Assembly: GCF_041197575.1 (NCBI RefSeq)
Contig: NZ_JBDKXB010000001.1
Span: 124,001-188,000, forward strand
Origin: Thioalkalicoccus limnaeus
GTDB taxonomy: Bacteria > Pseudomonadota > Gammaproteobacteria > Chromatiales > Chromatiaceae
Length of the DNA: 64,000 bases
Direction of reading: 5' to 3'
In this document: positions 34,349 to 42,628 of the stretch, in pieces
How the letters are laid out: each line of letters begins with the position of its first letter
Numbering within the stretch: position 1 is the first letter of the stretch
Notes under the pieces: generated by a model
What the model was told of the DNA's origin: nothing
The model's database searches: none
Seen by the model: the letters and a program-made list of their open reading frames with translations, nothing else
Program-made: the position numbers and the translations under genes

Positions 34349-35158
34349 ATGACAACCTCTGAACAACTGCCGATCGACCGGATCCGTTTCGTGCTGGTCG
34401 AGACGACGCACACCGGCAACATCGGTGCGGTCGCTCGCGCGATGAAGACCATGGGGTTGCGTCGCCTGCATCTGGTGAGGCCGAGCCGAACGCCGGATGC
34501 CGAGGCGATTGCCCGCGCCTCGGGCGCAGACGACCTGCTGGCCGCTGCGCCCGTGCACGAGGATCTGCTGGCGGCGATCGCCGATTGCCGGCTCGTCGTG
34601 GGCTCGAGCGCGCGGGCGCGAACCATCGCTTGGCCCGAACTGGATCCGACCGAGGCGGCCCGGTTGATGTTGGCCGAAGCGGAACAGGGGCCTGTGGCTT
34701 TGCTGTTGGGGCGGGAGCGTTCTGGGTTGACCAACGACGAGCTGGCTCGCTGTCAGTATCTGGTGCATATCCCGACCGACCCTGGGTTCAGCTCGCTCAA
34801 TGTCGCCGCCGCGGCGCAGATCTTTGCCTATGAATTGCGCCGTGTCTGGCGCGAGGCCGGTGAGCGGCCGCCGATCGACACCCGTGATCTCGCGACGGCC
34901 GATGCGATGGAGGGTTTCTTTGTCCATCTGTCGCAGACCTTGGTCGCGATCGGCTATGCCGATCCGCAGCAGTCCGATAAGCTGTCGCGGCGGCTGCGGC
35001 GATTGTTTTTTCGCGCGCGGCCAGACTGGACCGAACTCAACATCTTGCGCGGGATTCTCAGCGCCGCCCAGGGTCGCAAGTCACCCGATCGCTTTCGTCG
35101 ACGTACGGATGCCATCGGACGGCAGGGTCCCGGCGACGGCTCGCAAGGCCTGGATTGA
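34349..35158 (+). CDS. trmJ: tRNA (cytidine/uridine-32-2'-O)-methyltransferase
   Basis: A 269-residue SPOUT methyltransferase. The N-terminal domain has RIRFVLVETTHTGNIGAVARAMKTMGL, the SAM-binding knot includes VALLLGRERSGLTNDEL and CQYLVHIPTDPGFSSLNVAAAAQIFAYEL, and a C-terminal helical region ends with RPDWTELNILRGILSA. It 2'-O-methylates nucleotide 32 of several tRNAs. A TTGACA hexamer lies upstream at 34310-34315 but without a good -10 partner. cysE follows; isc genes, which often come next in this class, do not. Confidence 0.96.
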   Translation: MTTSEQLPIDRIRFVLVETTHTGNIGAVARAMKTMGLRRLHLVRPSRTPDAEAIARASGADDLLAAAPVHEDLLAAIADCRLVVGSSARARTIAWPELDPTEAARLMLAEAEQGPVALLLGRERSGLTNDELARCQYLVHIPTDPGFSSLNVAAAAQIFAYELRRVWREAGERPPIDTRDLATADAMEGFFVHLSQTLVAIGYADPQQSDKLSRRLRRLFFRARPDWTELNILRGILSAAQGRKSPDRFRRRTDAIGRQGPGDGSQGLD

Positions 35159-35184
35159 ACACCGCGGAATCGATGGAGTACCGA

Positions 35185-36012
35185 ATGCCATTGTTCGAAC
35201 GGGTGCGCGAGGATATCCGTTGCGTATTCGAGCGCGATCCGGCGGCCCGCTCCGCCTTCGAGGTCATCACGACCTATCCCGGGTTTCATGCGGTTTTGAT
35301 GCACCGCTTGACCCACCGGCTGTGGCGCCACGGGCTCAAATGGCTGGCGCGGGTGTTGGCGAATGTCGCACGCCTGTTCACAGGCATCGAGATCCATCCC
35401 GGTGCCCGGATCGGTCGGCGTTTCTTCATCGATCATGGGATGGGGGTCGTGATCGGCGAGACCGCCGTCATCGGCGACGACTGCACCCTGTATCATGGCG
35501 TGACCCTCGGTGGCACCAGTTGGCAGAAGGGCCAGCGCCATCCAACGCTTGGGCGGGACGTGGTCGTCGGGGCCGGGGCCAAGGTGTTGGGCCCGATCAC
35601 GGTCGGCGATGGCGCGCGGATCGGTTCCAACGCGGTCGTCGTCAAGTCGGTACAGGCCGGTGCCACGGTCGTCGGCGTGCCCGGTCATGTGATCGAACGG
35701 CCATCCGGTGAGCTGTCAGAGCGGCGCGCGGCCACCGCAAAGCGGATCGGCTTCGATGCCTACGGCGCGACCCGCGATGCCCCCGACCCGGTTGCGCATG
35801 CGGTCAATCGGATGCTTGACCATATTCATCTGATTGACGAACGCCTGGAGGCCATGTGCGAGGCCTTGCAGCGTCACGGTATCGTCAACCATTTCAAGGA
35901 ACTGCCGGATATCGGCGATTGCGAGATCCGCTCGGCCGTGGCGGATCCGAGCGACCTGTCGGGCGATCCGCACGCCGGCGATGCGGTAGACGCGCGACCC
36001 GAGCAGAGGTAG
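35185..36012 (+). CDS. cysE: Serine O-acetyltransferase
   Basis: A 275-residue acetyltransferase that makes O-acetylserine from serine and acetyl-CoA, the first committed step of cysteine synthesis. It has FERVREDIRCVFERDPAARS at the N-terminus, YPGFHAVLMHRLTHRLW, and the hexapeptide-repeat beta helix with IEIHPGARIGRRFFIDHGMGVVIGE, LYHGVTLGGTSWQKGQRHPTLG and KVLGPITVGDGARIGSNAVV. The C-terminus extends about 90 residues beyond the helix, longer than the short EpsC type. ATG 35185 has GGAG six bases upstream; the frame is open to a TTG at 35155, overlapping trmJ. It is convergent with the DUF1840 gene. Confidence 0.95.
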   Translation: MPLFERVREDIRCVFERDPAARSAFEVITTYPGFHAVLMHRLTHRLWRHGLKWLARVLANVARLFTGIEIHPGARIGRRFFIDHGMGVVIGETAVIGDDCTLYHGVTLGGTSWQKGQRHPTLGRDVVVGAGAKVLGPITVGDGARIGSNAVVVKSVQAGATVVGVPGHVIERPSGELSERRAATAKRIGFDAYGATRDAPDPVAHAVNRMLDHIHLIDERLEAMCEALQRHGIVNHFKELPDIGDCEIRSAVADPSDLSGDPHAGDAVDARPEQR

Positions 36013-36168
36013 GTGTCAACCCGTCGCGGCGCGGCGGACTTCAAGATCCTGGTGCCCAACGGCGAGGCCAGGTACGAAGGCGGGCGCCAAGCGCCGCACC
36101 CTCGGCGACCGACTCGGCGCGCAACGCTCGCGAGTGCGGTGACACTCCGGGGTCGTCCCGGGTCGGTG

Positions 36169-36486
36169 TCAGGAGGATTCCCACATGACGTGCTTGTTCG
36201 CCGCGGCCGCTGCCTTCAGCAGTTCGATCAGCGGGAACGCGCGGCGCGCGAGACTGACCTGGACGACCTCCTCATCGCGCGACGAGGCCGCATCGTCTGG
36301 GTCGAGCGGCCTGTCGGGGTGGGCGCTGACCTCCTGCCTGAGCCGTTCGAGGGCAGCTGGGACGTCGTCGGCGTGCAGCGCACCCGGCACTGTTCCACTG
36401 TGCCCCATCAGCTTGATGAGCGTGACGGCGACATGGCCGAACATCGTGATGTCGGCGTAGACCGGTGTCCGAAAAGTGACCAGCAT
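36169..36486 (-). CDS. DUF1840 family protein
   Basis: A 105-residue small cytoplasmic protein whose whole length fits the DUF1840 pattern: MLVTFRTPVYADITMFGHVAVTLIKLMGHSGTVPGAL followed by DDVPAALERLRQEV and a C-terminal helix VSLARRAFPLIELLKAAAAANKHVMW. The family is widespread in beta- and gammaproteobacteria and has no established role. It is downstream of folA on the same strand with a 21-base gap, so likely co-transcribed, and convergent with cysE. Confidence 0.9.
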   Translation of the reverse strand: MLVTFRTPVYADITMFGHVAVTLIKLMGHSGTVPGALHADDVPAALERLRQEVSAHPDRPLDPDDAASSRDEEVVQVSLARRAFPLIELLKAAAAANKHVMWESS

Positions 36487-36507
36487 CGTGCGGCCTCCTG
36501 TATCGAG

Positions 36508-37065
36508 TCAGTTTGACGGTCGGTTCGCATCAGGTCGGATCCGCTCGAGTTCGACGAAGTCGAGGTCGTACGGGTTGCGTGCATCGGCGGGGCGCCTCTT
36601 GCGTGCGACCTCGCGCCAGCAGTCCGTCTGGATCTCCGGAAAGAAGGTGTCACCATCGATCGCGGCATCGATCTCGCTCAGGTGGATGCGCTGCGCCAGT
36701 GGCAACATGGCCTGGTATAGCGCGGCCCCGCCGATGACCATGATCTCGGCTGCGTTGGTCGCGGCGATCGCCTCGTCCGGCGAGGCGACGACGGTGGCGC
36801 CCTCGATTCGATAGGTCCGGTCGCGGGTCACGACGATCGGGTACCGGCGCTCGAGCCGGCCCGGGAGCGACTCCCATGTCCGTCGTCCCATCAGGATCGG
36901 CTTGTCGAGCGTGAGCTGACGGAAATGTGCGAGGTCGGCCGGCAGGTGCCAGGGCAGCCTATTCCCACGGCCGATCACGCGCTGATGGGCCATGGCGACG
37001 ACCAGGCTGATGCGGGGGCGCGTCAGCCGACGCTGTGTCGCGCACGGGTCTCGGTCGCTGGTCAT
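36508..37065 (-). CDS. folA: Dihydrofolate reductase
   Basis: A 185-residue DHFR that reduces dihydrofolate with NADPH. The core begins ISLVVAMAHQRVIGRGNRLPWHLPADLAHFR (the Met20 loop and WHLPxD substrate-site motif), then KPILMGRRTWESLPGRL and IMVIGGAALYQAMLPLAQRIHLSEI. The 18-residue N-terminal extension before ISLVV is unusual; no closer Met is available, so either the extension is real or a non-ATG start is used. It follows rsfS on the minus strand by 18 bases and leads to the DUF1840 gene. Confidence 0.95.
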   Translation of the reverse strand: MTSDRDPCATQRRLTRPRISLVVAMAHQRVIGRGNRLPWHLPADLAHFRQLTLDKPILMGRRTWESLPGRLERRYPIVVTRDRTYRIEGATVVASPDEAIAATNAAEIMVIGGAALYQAMLPLAQRIHLSEIDAAIDGDTFFPEIQTDCWREVARKRRPADARNPYDLDFVELERIRPDANRPSN

Positions 37066-37083
37066 GGGTCCGATCGCGTGCGC

Positions 37084-37437
37084 TCAGGACGCGGTCGCGG
37101 CACGCGCCACCAGGGTGGGGGCTGACCAGAGCCGCTCGAGATTGTAGAAGTCACGCACTTTCGGCAGCATTACGTGCACGACTACCCCATTGAGGTCAAC
37201 CAAGGCCCACTCGCCTTCATTGAGACCTTCGCAACCCAGAGGGGCTTCGCCGGCGTCTTTCGCCCGGAAGGCGACCGTCTCGGCGATGGCCTTGACATGG
37301 CGATCGGAGGTGCCGGATGCGACGATCATATAATCGGTGACCGAGGTCTTGCCGCGGACATCGAGCACCGTGATGTCGCGCGCCTTCAGGTCGTTCAGGG
37401 TGTCGAGGACGAGGGTCTTGAGTTGCTCAAGCTGCAT
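37084..37437 (-). CDS. rsfS: Ribosomal silencing factor RsfS
   Basis: A 117-residue protein that binds ribosomal protein L14 and blocks subunit joining in poor conditions. The typical text is LVLDTLNDLKARDITVLDVRGKTSVTDYMIVASGTSDRHVKAIAE, then LGCEGLNEGEWALVDLNGVVVHVMLPKVRDFYNLERLW. ATG 37437 has AGGAGAT seven bases upstream. Its first 43 bases overlap the end of nadD, the usual nadD-rsfS order. folA follows. Confidence 0.97.
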   Translation of the reverse strand: MQLEQLKTLVLDTLNDLKARDITVLDVRGKTSVTDYMIVASGTSDRHVKAIAETVAFRAKDAGEAPLGCEGLNEGEWALVDLNGVVVHVMLPKVRDFYNLERLWSAPTLVARAATAS

Positions 37438-38123
37438 GCGATCTCCTCTGTCGTGGTTCGTGGCGCCGTCAGACGGCGCGGTGGGTGTTCGGAGGCTCGA
37501 TAGAGCCCTTTGCGTTCGATGATCGCGATCACCGGGTCCGGGACCAGATAACGTGGCGAACGGCCGGCCGCGACCAGCGCCCGGATCGCCGTGGACGAGA
37601 TCGCCAGCTGGGTGACCGGGTGGCGATAGATCCGACCGGCGGGACGCGTCGCCAGCGCCGCCGGGTCCATAGCGCGTCGCGCGGTGTACAGAGCCGCCAG
37701 GGCTGGGTTCAACCGAGGGCCGGGAATGGGGCGAGCCATCACGACCAGGTGGGCGAGGGTCAGGATCTCGCTCGAACGGCGCCAGGACAGGAAACCGCGG
37801 AACGCGTCTTCTCCCAAGAGCAGGCAGAGCGGGCGCTCGATGCCGAATTCCGCGCGGAACGAGGTCAGGGTGTCGTAGGTATAGGACCCCCCATGGCGTT
37901 GCAGCTCGCGGGGGTCGGCGACGAAACCCGGCTGATCGGCGACGGCCGCCTCGACCATCGCCAGTCGATCGGCGGGTGTGGTCTGCGGGGGTTCGCGGTG
38001 CACGGCCTCGCGCAACGGGATCAGTCGCAATTCGTCGAGACCGAGGATCTCGAAGACCTCGAGGGCGGGCCGCAGATGCCCGTAGTGGATCGGGTCGAAG
38101 GTACCGCCGAACAAGCCGATCAT
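37395..38123 (-). CDS. nadD: Nicotinate-mononucleotide adenylyltransferase
   Basis: A 242-residue nucleotidyltransferase that makes deamido-NAD from nicotinate mononucleotide and ATP. GGTFDPIHYGHL (residues 6-17) carries the ATP-binding (H/T)xGH motif, followed by PADRLAMVEAAVAD, LLLGEDAFRGFLSWRRSSEILTLAHLVVMARP and the ISSTAIRALVAAGRSPRYLVP end motif. The last 30 residues are a loose tail that overlaps the start of rsfS. The ATG at 38123 overlaps the TGA of a tiny upstream frame (38218-38120). Confidence 0.96.
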   Translation of the reverse strand: MIGLFGGTFDPIHYGHLRPALEVFEILGLDELRLIPLREAVHREPPQTTPADRLAMVEAAVADQPGFVADPRELQRHGGSYTYDTLTSFRAEFGIERPLCLLLGEDAFRGFLSWRRSSEILTLAHLVVMARPIPGPRLNPALAALYTARRAMDPAALATRPAGRIYRHPVTQLAISSTAIRALVAAGRSPRYLVPDPVIAIIERKGLYRASEHPPRRLTAPRTTTEEIACSLSNSRPSSSTP

Positions 38124-38443
38124 GGGTGGCCGTGGTCGGGTGCCTGGTGGCGGTTTCCCGAGGGCGGTGCCTCGCCCACCCGGTCACGGGCGCGAGCCAA
38201 TTGGTCACGCCAGGTCATAGGTAACGCATCGGCGGCGGTTCGCGGGAGATGAGACGTTGCGGCATACCCTCTGCGTGGGTCGAAAGTCGACGGCCTGACG
38301 AAAAAGGTAGCAGAATCGCGACGGCTTGTCGCGGCGGCGAGGCCGTTCGGCCCCGGGTCGATGGCATGTGGATCGCGATCGGCCGGCTGGGCGGGAGTCC
38401 GAGCGCGGGCGTCGTCGAGCGTCGGCTGTTCCTACGTTTAGCC
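38124..38443. other. 320-base gap between proA and nadD
   Basis: There is no gene-length frame here. The half nearest nadD holds two tiny minus-strand frames, 38265-38215 (16 codons plus stop) and 38218-38120 (32 codons plus stop), joined to each other and to nadD by ATGA overlaps. The part near proA is GC-rich and unstructured apart from short inverted repeats around GTCGCGGCGGCGAGG. Confidence 0.6.
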
Positions 38444-39748
38444 TCATCCGCGGATGTGGCCGTCGCCGAGAACGACGAACTTCTGCGACGTCAAACCTTC
38501 GAGCCCCACTGGGCCGCGCGCGTGAAACTTGTCCGTGCTGATGCCGATCTCGGCGCCGAGCCCGTACTCGAAGCCATCGGCGAATCGGGTCGATGCATTG
38601 ACCATCACGGAGCTCGAATCGACCTCGCGCAGGAAACGGCGGGCGCGCGCGTAATCGCTGGTGACGATCGCATCCGTGTGTCCGGAGCCATAGCGGGCGA
38701 TGTGGTCGATGGCCTCGTCGAGACCCGCCACCACGCGTACGGCGAGGATCGGGGCCAGATACTCGGCCTCCCAGTCGGCCTCGGTCGCCGGCAGGGCCTC
38801 GGCGACGATCTCGCGGGTCCGCGGACAACCGCGCAACTCGACGCCTCTGTCGCTGAAGGCCGCCGCGAGTCGCGGGAGTATCTGCCCCGCTGCGGCCTCG
38901 GCGACCAGCAGGGTCTCCATCGTGTTGCAGGTGCCGTAACGTTGGGTCTTGGCGTTCAGCGCGACGGCATGGGCCTTGTCGAGATCGGCGCCCTCGTCGA
39001 TATAGACGTGGCACACGCCGTCGAGGTGCTTGATCACCGGGACCCGCGCCTCGCGGCTGATGCGTTCGATCAAACCCTTGCCGCCACGCGGGATGATCAC
39101 GTCGATCGCCTCGGGCATCCGGATCATCGATCCGACCGCGGCCCGGTCGGTCGTTGCCAGCACCTGCACGCCATCGATCGGCAAACCGGCCTCCGCCAGG
39201 CCCCGATGGATGCTGGCGGCAATCGCCTGGTTCGACGCGAAGGCCTCGGAGCCGCCGCGTAGCACGCAGGCATTGCCCGATTTCAGGCACAGGCCAGCCG
39301 CATCGGCCGTGACGTTGGGGCGCGACTCGTAGATGATACCGACGACCCCGAGCGGGACCCGCATGCGCCCGACCTGGATGCCACTCGGGCGGAAGTCGAG
39401 CTCGGTGATGGCCCCGATCGGGTCCGGCAGTGCCGCGATCTCGCGCAGCCCGGCGACCATCGCATCGATGCGCGGCGGCGTCAGCTCCAAGCGATCCAGC
39501 AGTGCCGCATCGAGGCCCTTCGCGGCGCCAGCCTCCAGGTCATGGTGATTCGCGGTCGCGATGGCATCGCGACTGTGTTCGATGTCGGTGGCGATCGCGA
39601 GCAGCGCGCGGTTCTTGGCCGCTGTCTCGCTGCGGGCCAAGGCCCGCGCCGCCCGTCGCGCACGATGACCCAGGTCGGCCATGTAGGCGGTGACATCGGC
39701 GATTTGCATCTCGCTGTAGGGGTTATCGGTTGGGGATGACAAGGACAT
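38444..39748 (-). CDS. proA: Gamma-glutamyl phosphate reductase
   Basis: A 434-residue NADPH-dependent dehydrogenase of the ALDH superfamily, second step of proline synthesis. Visible are VPLGVVGIIYESRPNVTADAAGLCLKSGNACVLRGGSEA, the catalytic cysteine in AKTQRYGTCNTMETLLV, and AIVTSDYARARRFLREVDSSSVMVNASTRFADG. GAGG is eight bases upstream of ATG 39748; an in-frame GTG lies at 39757 and another ATG at 39709. proB is not here. It is upstream of nadD on the minus strand. Confidence 0.97.
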   Translation of the reverse strand: MSLSSPTDNPYSEMQIADVTAYMADLGHRARRAARALARSETAAKNRALLAIATDIEHSRDAIATANHHDLEAGAAKGLDAALLDRLELTPPRIDAMVAGLREIAALPDPIGAITELDFRPSGIQVGRMRVPLGVVGIIYESRPNVTADAAGLCLKSGNACVLRGGSEAFASNQAIAASIHRGLAEAGLPIDGVQVLATTDRAAVGSMIRMPEAIDVIIPRGGKGLIERISREARVPVIKHLDGVCHVYIDEGADLDKAHAVALNAKTQRYGTCNTMETLLVAEAAAGQILPRLAAAFSDRGVELRGCPRTREIVAEALPATEADWEAEYLAPILAVRVVAGLDEAIDHIARYGSGHTDAIVTSDYARARRFLREVDSSSVMVNASTRFADGFEYGLGAEIGISTDKFHARGPVGLEGLTSQKFVVLGDGHIRG

Positions 39749-39989
39749 TGAGAACACCTCGAAACGGGGCCGCCGATCACGACCCTTGATGCGGTCGGCC
39801 GGAACCGCGCCCGCCCTGGCCCGGCGGGTTGGCTCGACATGGCCCCGATGTTAGCCAGGCGCGGCGGAACGGGCAAGTTGGGGGCGGACGCTGCCATGGG
39901 GGCGTCGGGGCCGATTCGTGTATCATGCGATCCGCACGGCTTCTGCTAGAATCGCCGCGCATCACCTCGGCACCCGGTCATTCCCACCC

Positions 39990-40808
39990 TTGAACGCGTC
40001 TTACCTTAACCCAGCCAATCCGATCGGAGTCTTCGATTCCGGGGTCGGTGGGTTGTCCGTGTTGCGGGAGATCCGCCGGGAGTTGCCGCATGAAGACCTG
40101 ATCTATGTCGCTGATTCTGGGTTTGCCCCTTATGGTGACCGGCCGTCGGAGCTGGTCGCGTCGCGCGCGATGGCGATTGCGGGATTCCTGCTCGATCAGC
40201 CGGTCAAAGCCATCGTGATCGCTTGCAACACGGCCACCGGAGTCGCGGCCAGGTCGTTGAGAGATCAATTTACGCTACCGATCATCGCGATGGAGCCAGC
40301 CGTCAAACCGGCCGTCGCATGCACCCGTTCCGGTGTCGTCGGCGTCCTGGCGACGAGCCAGACGCTGGCGGGCCACGGCTTTCGACAGCTGTTGGAACGA
40401 CTCGGCGGTGGCGTCCGAATCCTCGCCCAGCCCTGCCCGGGGCTGGTCGAGCGGATCGAGGCTGGGGATCTGACGGGCGCCGGCACGCGGACCCTCGTTG
40501 ATCGCTATGTGTCACCCTTGTTGGCGCAGGGGGCCGACACGATCGTGCTGGGGTGCACCCATTACCCGCATGTGACCCCGCTGATCGAAGAGCTCGCCGG
40601 CCCTCGTGCTCTGGTCTTGGATTCCGGGGCCGCGGTCGCCCGTCAAGTCAAGCGACGTCTGGCCGAGAGCGGCTTGCTGCGAGTCGGGCCGGAGGTTGGT
40701 GCCGTGCGCTTCTGGACGAGCGGCGAGCCGCGAAGCACGACCCGCATCATGACCCGTTTCTGGACGTCACCGATCGATGTGTCGCCGTTGCCGGTCCGTG
40801 ATGGGTGA
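39990..40808 (+). CDS. murI: Glutamate racemase
   Basis: A 272-residue cofactor-independent racemase that supplies D-glutamate for peptidoglycan. Both catalytic cysteines are visible: VIACNTATGVA and IVLGCTHYPHVTPLI. The N-terminal signature is IGVFDSGVGGLSVLREI with ADSGFAPYG. The start is uncertain: TTG 39990 puts the conserved part about ten residues in, as in the family; an upstream in-frame ATG at 39918 would place a TAGAAT hexamer (39947-39952) inside the gene. Neither has a clear Shine-Dalgarno. It is divergent from proA, and gspA follows. Confidence 0.93.
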   Translation: MNASYLNPANPIGVFDSGVGGLSVLREIRRELPHEDLIYVADSGFAPYGDRPSELVASRAMAIAGFLLDQPVKAIVIACNTATGVAARSLRDQFTLPIIAMEPAVKPAVACTRSGVVGVLATSQTLAGHGFRQLLERLGGGVRILAQPCPGLVERIEAGDLTGAGTRTLVDRYVSPLLAQGADTIVLGCTHYPHVTPLIEELAGPRALVLDSGAAVARQVKRRLAESGLLRVGPEVGAVRFWTSGEPRSTTRIMTRFWTSPIDVSPLPVRDG

Positions 40809-40936
40809 GTCCGTGGGCGCGTGGACGCAACCGCTTTTTCGGCGGGCGCGGAAGGCGCGCGGCGCCCTTGACCTGGATCGCGACTGGTTCTACCGTTGAA
40901 TAGCCAATCCGCGATGCCTGTCGGCCCTGCATTTTC

Positions 40937-42625
40937 GTGTACCTGAACTACTTCGGACTCAAGGAACCGAGCTTCTCGATTGCGCCGGATCCAGAATTTC
41001 TCTACCTGAGCCAGCAACACCGCGAGGCCTTGGCGCATCTGCTCTATGGGGCCGGCGAAAGCGGCGGCTTCGTGTTGCTGACCGGAGAGGTCGGCACCGG
41101 AAAGACGACCGTCTGTCGGGCCTTCCTCGAACAGTTGCCACCGGAGGTCGACGTCGCCTTGGTGTTGAATCCGGCGGTCACGGGCTACGAGTTGTTGCGG
41201 ACCATCTGCGATGAATTCCGGATCCCGGTCTCGGTCGACGAACGATCGACAAAGACCTTGATCGATCGACTCAATCAATACTTGCTCGCGGCCCACGCGA
41301 AAGGGCGCCGTCCGGTGTTGATGATCGACGAAGCCCAGAATCTGCGCCCGCGGGTGCTCGAGCAGGTCAGACTCCTGACCAATCTCGAGACGAACAAGCA
41401 GAAGTTGCTCCAGATCTTCCTCGTCGGACAGCCGGAGCTGCGTCGGCTGATCGACAGCGAGGCCCTGCGTCAGCTCAGTCAGCGAATCACGGCCCGTTTC
41501 CATCTCGGCCCTTTGACGGCGCGGGAGACAGCCGCCTATGTCCGCCACCGGTTGGCCGTTGCCGGTGTCGATCGGCCATTGTTCACGCGTCGTGCGCTGC
41601 GTCGCGTACAGGCCCTGACCGGCGGTGTCCCGCGCTTGATCAACCTGCTGTGCGATCGGGCCTTGCTCGGGGCCTGTGTCGGTCGCCATTTGCAGGTGAC
41701 GCCGCGGATCCTGAACCGAGCGGCAAAGGAATTGCGGGGCGCGGCTGGCCCCGCGTGGCGCGGTCCGCCCCGGCCGATCTTCACCGGGGCTCTGATCCTG
41801 GCCTTGCTGTTCGGGGCGGGTTGGTTGGCCCGCGATTGGGTCCCAATGCCCGCTGGTTCCGGCCTGGAGGCGGTCGTGGCGGCTTGGCGGCGAGATGAGG
41901 GTGCATCGCATGCCGTCGCCACGGAGCCGGCGTTGGACGTCGATGTCGGGCCTTCCGAGTCGAAACCGGTGGCGAACGGCGCGGTGGCGGTTCCTCTCGA
42001 GACCCCCGAGATGGCACCGAGTCCGATCCTCTCGAACATGGGCCGCGAGTCGGCGCTGCGCCTGTTGCTGCGACGCTGGGGCGTCGATGTCGATGATCTC
42101 GGAACCGATGACCCTTGCCGGCGGGTGGCCGCCTTCGGCTTGCGTTGCGAACAAGAGCAGGGTACCTGGGCGAACCTGAGGTTCTTCGATCGGCCAGTCC
42201 TGTTGCGGAGCATCGACGACGAGGGTACGGATGGGTATCTGGTCCTGAGCCGGCTGCGCGACGATCGGGCAACCCTCGATCAGCCGGATGGGTCGATCGA
42301 GTTGCCCGTGGCGATGCTTGACGATGACTGGACCGGTGATTATCTGTTGATCTGGCAGCCGCCGCCTGTCGGGACCGCCTTGATCGGGCCGACTTCGTCG
42401 GGCGAAGCCGTGCGTTGGTTGCGGCAACTACTGGCCCAGGTGCCCGATCTGGGGTTTGCCGATTCGGGATCGGGTCGGTTCGATGACGAGCTGGACCAGA
42501 CCTTGCGGCAGTTTCAGCAGGGGCGTGGGTTGGTGCCGGATGGCTTGGCCGGTTACCGCACGCTGATTCAGCTCCATAACGTTGTCGGTATCCCCGGCAT
42601 CCCGAGGCTCGTCGAGGTCGAGTGA
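40937..42625 (+). CDS. gspA: General secretion pathway protein A (AAA ATPase, ExeA-like)
   Basis: A 562-residue inner-membrane ATPase. The N-terminal MYLNYFGLKEPSFSIAPDPEFLYLS is the ExeA hallmark; Walker A is GEVGTGKT (residues 50-57) and Walker B is VLMIDEAQN. One membrane segment (IFTGALILALLFGAGWLA) lies near residue 280, then a Pro/Ala linker, a domain with WANLRFFDRPVLLRSID, and a C-terminal peptidoglycan-binding-like helix bundle (FDDELDQTLRQFQQGRGLVPDGLAGYRTLIQL). ExeA with ExeB (GspB) is known to help place the type II secretin through the cell wall. The start is GTG 40937. gspB follows after three bases. Confidence 0.93.
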   Translation: MYLNYFGLKEPSFSIAPDPEFLYLSQQHREALAHLLYGAGESGGFVLLTGEVGTGKTTVCRAFLEQLPPEVDVALVLNPAVTGYELLRTICDEFRIPVSVDERSTKTLIDRLNQYLLAAHAKGRRPVLMIDEAQNLRPRVLEQVRLLTNLETNKQKLLQIFLVGQPELRRLIDSEALRQLSQRITARFHLGPLTARETAAYVRHRLAVAGVDRPLFTRRALRRVQALTGGVPRLINLLCDRALLGACVGRHLQVTPRILNRAAKELRGAAGPAWRGPPRPIFTGALILALLFGAGWLARDWVPMPAGSGLEAVVAAWRRDEGASHAVATEPALDVDVGPSESKPVANGAVAVPLETPEMAPSPILSNMGRESALRLLLRRWGVDVDDLGTDDPCRRVAAFGLRCEQEQGTWANLRFFDRPVLLRSIDDEGTDGYLVLSRLRDDRATLDQPDGSIELPVAMLDDDWTGDYLLIWQPPPVGTALIGPTSSGEAVRWLRQLLAQVPDLGFADSGSGRFDDELDQTLRQFQQGRGLVPDGLAGYRTLIQLHNVVGIPGIPRLVEVE

Positions 42626-42628
42626 ACC

